From CAYMLL01 sp964390645 (GTDB lineage: Bacteria; Planctomycetota; UBA8108): 8,098 nucleotides of DNA. Below are positions 6,413 to 8,098 of this stretch, in pieces. Both the position numbers and the translations under genes were made by a program. Position 1 is the stretch's first letter. The number at the start of each line of letters is the position of its first letter. The stretch spans positions 1-8,098 of the forward strand of contig CAYMLL010000326.1 of the NCBI GenBank assembly GCA_964390645.1, in the 5' to 3' direction. The notes beneath the pieces were generated by a model, which ran no database searches, was not told where the DNA came from, and saw nothing but the letters and a program-made list of their open reading frames with translations.

Positions 6413-6988
6413 ATGCTGAGTCCCGGTGATCTCAAACGCGGAGCGATTATCGATGTCGACGGCGCACCGTGCGTCGTCGAGAACATCACCGTGCAGACCC
6501 CGTCGTCCCGCGGCGGCAACACGATCTGGAAGGTGCGCTCCCGCAACCTGCGCACGAAACAGAAGGTGGACAAGGCCTACCGAAGCGGTGAGTCCATCGT
6601 GGAGCCGTTCTTCGAGAAGCGCTCGGTGCAGTTTCTCTACAGCGACACGACGCACTACCACTTCATGGACAACGACAGCTACGAGCAGTTCCAGCTCGCC
6701 AGGGACGACATCGAGGAGGAGTCGAAGTACCTGATCGAGAACCTCGAAGGAGTGCGCTCGCTCGTCCTCGAGGACGAGGTGATCGGCATCGAGATCCCCC
6801 TCGCGGTCGATCTGGAGATCACCGAGTGCGACCCGGCCGTGAAGGGCAACTCCGCGACGGCGCGCCAGAAGAACGCGACGCTCGAGACGGGCCTGGTGAT
6901 CCAGGTGCCGGAACACATCGCGTCCGGCGAGGTCGTGCGCATCGACACGACGACCGGCAAGTTCGTCAGTCGCTCGAAGAAAGGATAG
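6413..6988 (+). CDS. yeiP: Elongation factor P-like protein (EfpL/YeiP family)
   Basis: A 191-residue three-domain protein related to EF-P, which binds stalled ribosomes and helps form difficult peptide bonds such as in polyproline. The N-terminal KOW-like domain (1-65) contains VQTPSSRGGNTIWKVRS, which aligns without gaps to the IQSPTARGAAT loop of E. coli YeiP. Arg33 stands where canonical EF-P carries its modified Lys, so no EpmA-type or EarP-type modification is expected. YFMDNDSYEQ-like residues (83-92, HFMDNDSYEQ) mark the middle domain. VDLEITECDPAVKGNSATAR and ATLETGLVIQVPEHI mark the C-terminal OB domain. The start ATG has GGAG at 6403-6406. It lies 67 bp after mptG and may have its own promoter. 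The PPPP in the nearby nitrilase and PPP in the symporter tail are possible clients, by inference only. Confidence 0.9.
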   Translation: MLSPGDLKRGAIIDVDGAPCVVENITVQTPSSRGGNTIWKVRSRNLRTKQKVDKAYRSGESIVEPFFEKRSVQFLYSDTTHYHFMDNDSYEQFQLARDDIEEESKYLIENLEGVRSLVLEDEVIGIEIPLAVDLEITECDPAVKGNSATARQKNATLETGLVIQVPEHIASGEVVRIDTTTGKFVSRSKKG

Positions 6989-7007
6989 CCCGGGGTTTGC
7001 ACCCGGG
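6989..7007. terminator. CCCGGG hairpin in convergent gap, possible bidirectional terminator
   Basis: CCCGGG at 6989-6994 and again at 7002-7007 can pair across a 7-nt loop (GTTTGCA), starting directly after the efpL TAG. As CCCGGG is self-complementary, the structure can form in transcripts of either strand. It sits between the convergent efpL and DUF2203 genes, where a shared terminator is expected. There is no T tract, so confidence is moderate to low. Confidence 0.4.
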
Positions 7008-7011
7008 TCTG

Positions 7012-7060
7012 GCCGGGGGCCACCGCGAAGCCGGGGGCCACCGCGAAGCCGGGGGCCACC
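7012..7060. repeat. 18-bp tandem repeat, 2.7 copies
   Basis: The unit GCCGGGGGCCACCGCGAA occurs exactly at 7012-7029 and 7030-7047, followed by the first 13 bases of a third copy at 7048-7060. The array fills most of the 78-bp gap between the convergent efpL and DUF2203 genes. CCCGGGGTT flanks it on both sides (6989-6997 and 7059-7067). The unit is a multiple of three and the minus-strand reading is open (A-V-A-P-G-F), but no gene needs it. It is too short and lacks spacers for CRISPR. The role is unknown. Confidence 0.85.
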
Positions 7061-7066
7061 CGGGGT

Positions 7067-7471
7067 TCAGAACTCCTCGCCGACCGGCCGGCGACCCGCG
7101 AAGCCGGCAGACAGCTCGTGCCAGTGGTCGATGGCCTCTTCCCCGAGCTTCCAGCACAGATAGACGATGCGGCCATCGAGCATGGCCGGAAAATCCACCA
7201 GCCCCACGTTGGGATCCTTGAGCTCGATCCCGAGCTCCTCGAGCTCTTCCGCGTAGGTGGAGCGCTCGAAGCCGAGCTCCTGGAGACGGTCCTGGAGCGC
7301 CTCCGCCTCCCGGGTCTGCCCGTTCTCGATGCTCTGCCTCGCCTCGAGATGAATCTCGCGCATGCGAGCGTTGGCATCGACGACATCACGCACGATGCGA
7401 GAGACCAGCGGCAGGGTCCGGTTGGCCTCCCGGAGATCGAAGAACTTGCGCTCCTTGCCGACGGAGATCAT
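7067..7471 (-). CDS. DUF2203 domain protein, function unknown
   Basis: A 134-residue soluble protein of the DUF2203 family, which has no known biochemical role. Residues 9-22 (KFFDLREANRTLPL) match the family opening, and residues 25-85 form a charged, probably coiled-coil helical region. The conserved C-terminus is DPNVGLVDFPAMLDGRIVYLCWKLGE (86-111) followed by WHELSAGFAGRRP (117-129). The near-invariant W, H and E residues there could form a binding site; this is inference. The ATG (7471-7469) is supported by a GAGGGA ribosome binding site at 7474-7479 on the minus strand. It converges on efpL, and glgC lies 205 bp upstream on the same strand, separated by a strong hairpin, so it probably has its own promoter. 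Confidence 0.85.
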   Translation of the reverse strand: MISVGKERKFFDLREANRTLPLVSRIVRDVVDANARMREIHLEARQSIENGQTREAEALQDRLQELGFERSTYAEELEELGIELKDPNVGLVDFPAMLDGRIVYLCWKLGEEAIDHWHELSAGFAGRRPVGEEF

Positions 7472-7501
7472 GTTCCCTCGTACGTCTTCTTCGGATTTCC
7501 T

Positions 7502-7521
7502 GAATAAGAGCCCCCTTATTC
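7502..7521. repeat. AT-rich inverted repeat upstream of the DUF2203 gene
   Basis: GAATAAG (7502-7508) and CTTATTC (7515-7521) form a perfect 7-bp inverted repeat around a 6-nt centre (AGCCCC). It lies 31-50 bp before the DUF2203 start, in an island richer in A and T than its surroundings. Position and symmetry suit an operator or promoter-associated site, but a small RNA hairpin is also possible. No regulator is identified. Confidence 0.45.
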
Positions 7522-7599
7522 TGACGCCCCGGGCATGGAAAGCAAGCTATTCACACGCCGTGAACCCGCGGGACGCTCACGGCTCTCGCCGTGCTCGAG

Positions 7600-7627
7600 C
7601 CCGGCGTCGCACACCCGCGACGCCGGG
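7600..7627 (-). terminator. Strong GC hairpin after glgC, probable terminator
   Basis: CCCGGCGTCGC (7600-7610) and GCGACGCCGGG (7617-7627) form a perfect 11-bp stem with a 6-nt loop, about 50 nt past the glgC stop on the minus strand. A second small stem CACGGC/GCCGTG with a TCTC loop (7578-7593) follows in the direction of transcription. No T tract is present, so this may be a non-canonical terminator or a 3'-end protecting hairpin. Confidence 0.6.
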
Positions 7628-7676
7628 TCACCGGACCCGCGAAACCGACGCACGAGCGAGGGACGGTCACACGAGC

Positions 7677-8098
7677 TCAGATCTCGAAGCCGCGCGGAAT
7701 GACCGCACCGCGAGCGACCACGATGACCCCCTCACGAATGTACACCCCCCGATCGACGTCCTCGTACTCCTCGAGCCCGCCCTCGTTGACGAGGCGGACC
7801 TCTTGGCCGATACGGCAGTCCTTGTCGATGATCGCGTTCTCGATCGTGGTACCCGCGCCGACGCCGAGATCCGGGATGCCGGCAAGGTAGTTGCGAGCGT
7901 GATCGCTGTCCGTCTCGTAGGTGCCGGCCCCCATGACGTAGCACCGGCGCAGCTTGGACCCGGCGCGCACGACCGACCGGATCCCCAGAAGCGTGTCCTC
8001 GAGGTCGCAACCCTCGACGAGACAGCCATCCGAGATCGCCGACCTCCGTGCGTGGACGTCCCGCATCTTCGACGCCGGCAATAGACGCGCACGGGTGT
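7677..8098 (-). CDS. glgC: Glucose-1-phosphate adenylyltransferase (GlgC), C-terminal part
   Basis: The last ~139 residues of ADP-glucose pyrophosphorylase, which makes ADP-glucose from glucose-1-phosphate and ATP for glycogen synthesis. The catalytic N-terminal domain lies beyond the window. The frame stays open to base 8098, reading TRARLLPASKM, the usual junction into the left-handed beta-helix domain; the TTG at 8081 is therefore not a start. Matches include GCLVEG, VGIRS-like LGIRSVV, VMGAGTYET, GIPDLGVGAGT and AIIDKDCRIG, ending with GVIVVARGAVIPRG. These follow the cyanobacterial/plant type more closely than the E. coli type. The Lys of the AIIDK motif is kept, while the Lys near the end of cyanobacterial enzymes (in the V-x-K-x-A region) appears as Arg here. 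The TGA is at 7679-7677, followed by a hairpin. Confidence 0.9.
   Translation of the reverse strand, partial: TRARLLPASKMRDVHARRSAISDGCLVEGCDLEDTLLGIRSVVRAGSKLRRCYVMGAGTYETDSDHARNYLAGIPDLGVGAGTTIENAIIDKDCRIGQEVRLVNEGGLEEYEDVDRGVYIREGVIVVARGAVIPRGFEI

Noticed and set aside
5449..6573. Open frame of 374 codons on the minus strand
   Set aside because: It lies opposite mptG and the start of efpL, both well-recognised genes. Its translation is Arg/Glu-rich with no recognisable motif, typical of an antisense frame in GC-rich coding DNA.
6413..6988. Canonical elongation factor P (efp)
   Set aside because: The loop sequence TPSSRGGNT with Arg33 and the C-terminal KGNSATAR pattern match the YeiP/EfpL group better than lysine-modified EF-P.
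7012..7060. CRISPR array
   Set aside because: The units are 18 bp and directly adjacent with no spacers, and no cas genes are present.
6679..7389. Minus-strand frame running through the tandem repeat
   Set aside because: It shadows the DUF2203 gene and efpL in another frame. The repeat merely happens to be a multiple of three.
1..8098. tRNA, rRNA, insertion sequence or phage genes
   Set aside because: No cloverleaf-like or rRNA-like segments, transposase motifs or terminal inverted repeats were seen on either strand.

Overview
The window is about 8.1 kb of GC-rich DNA, densely packed with genes of bacterial layout. Four things fit a planctomycete or a similar environmental lineage: a C-terminal type I dockerin pair of the kind common in Planctomycetota secreted proteins, an archaeal-type tetrahydromethanopterin (H4MPT) cofactor gene set in a bacterium, an EfpL/YeiP-type translation factor, and a plant/cyanobacterial-type GlgC. 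This placement is inferred from gene content; no marker gene proves it.

Layout, plus strand first. Positions 1-46 are a T-rich stretch unlike the rest and look like a bad contig end. It interrupts a gene whose preserved part (to 952) encodes the end of an IPT/TIG-like domain, a beta-sandwich domain and two dockerin calcium loops. A hairpin (976-1011) follows. Next comes a stand-alone carbon-nitrogen hydrolase (1056-2033) with an intact Glu-Lys-Cys triad. After a 120-bp gap holding a good sigma-70-like promoter candidate, five tightly packed genes form an apparent operon (2154-6345): a DUF3311 small membrane protein, a sodium:solute symporter, a PabA/TrpG glutamine amidotransferase, a DUF447 protein and beta-ribofuranosylaminobenzene 5'-phosphate (beta-RFAP) synthase. 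Joins are 0 nt, 10 nt, 4 nt and a 4-nt ATGA overlap. An EF-P-like protein (EfpL/YeiP family, 6413-6988) ends the plus-strand block.

The right end is on the minus strand: a DUF2203 protein (7067-7471) converges on efpL, and the C-terminal part of glgC (ADP-glucose pyrophosphorylase) runs off the window. The convergent gap holds 2.7 copies of an 18-bp GC-rich tandem repeat flanked by CCCGGGGTT. The gap between glgC and the DUF2203 gene holds an 11-bp perfect hairpin and an AT-rich palindrome.

The most interesting unit is pabA-DUF447-mptG. PabA supplies ammonia for p-aminobenzoate (pABA) synthesis, and beta-RFAP synthase condenses pABA with PRPP in the first committed step of the methanopterin arm. 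The operon therefore links precursor supply directly to precursor use, with an uncharacterised DUF447 protein between them and a transporter pair upstream. H4MPT carries one-carbon units in formaldehyde oxidation, so the symporter may import a C1-yielding or precursor compound; that last point is speculation.
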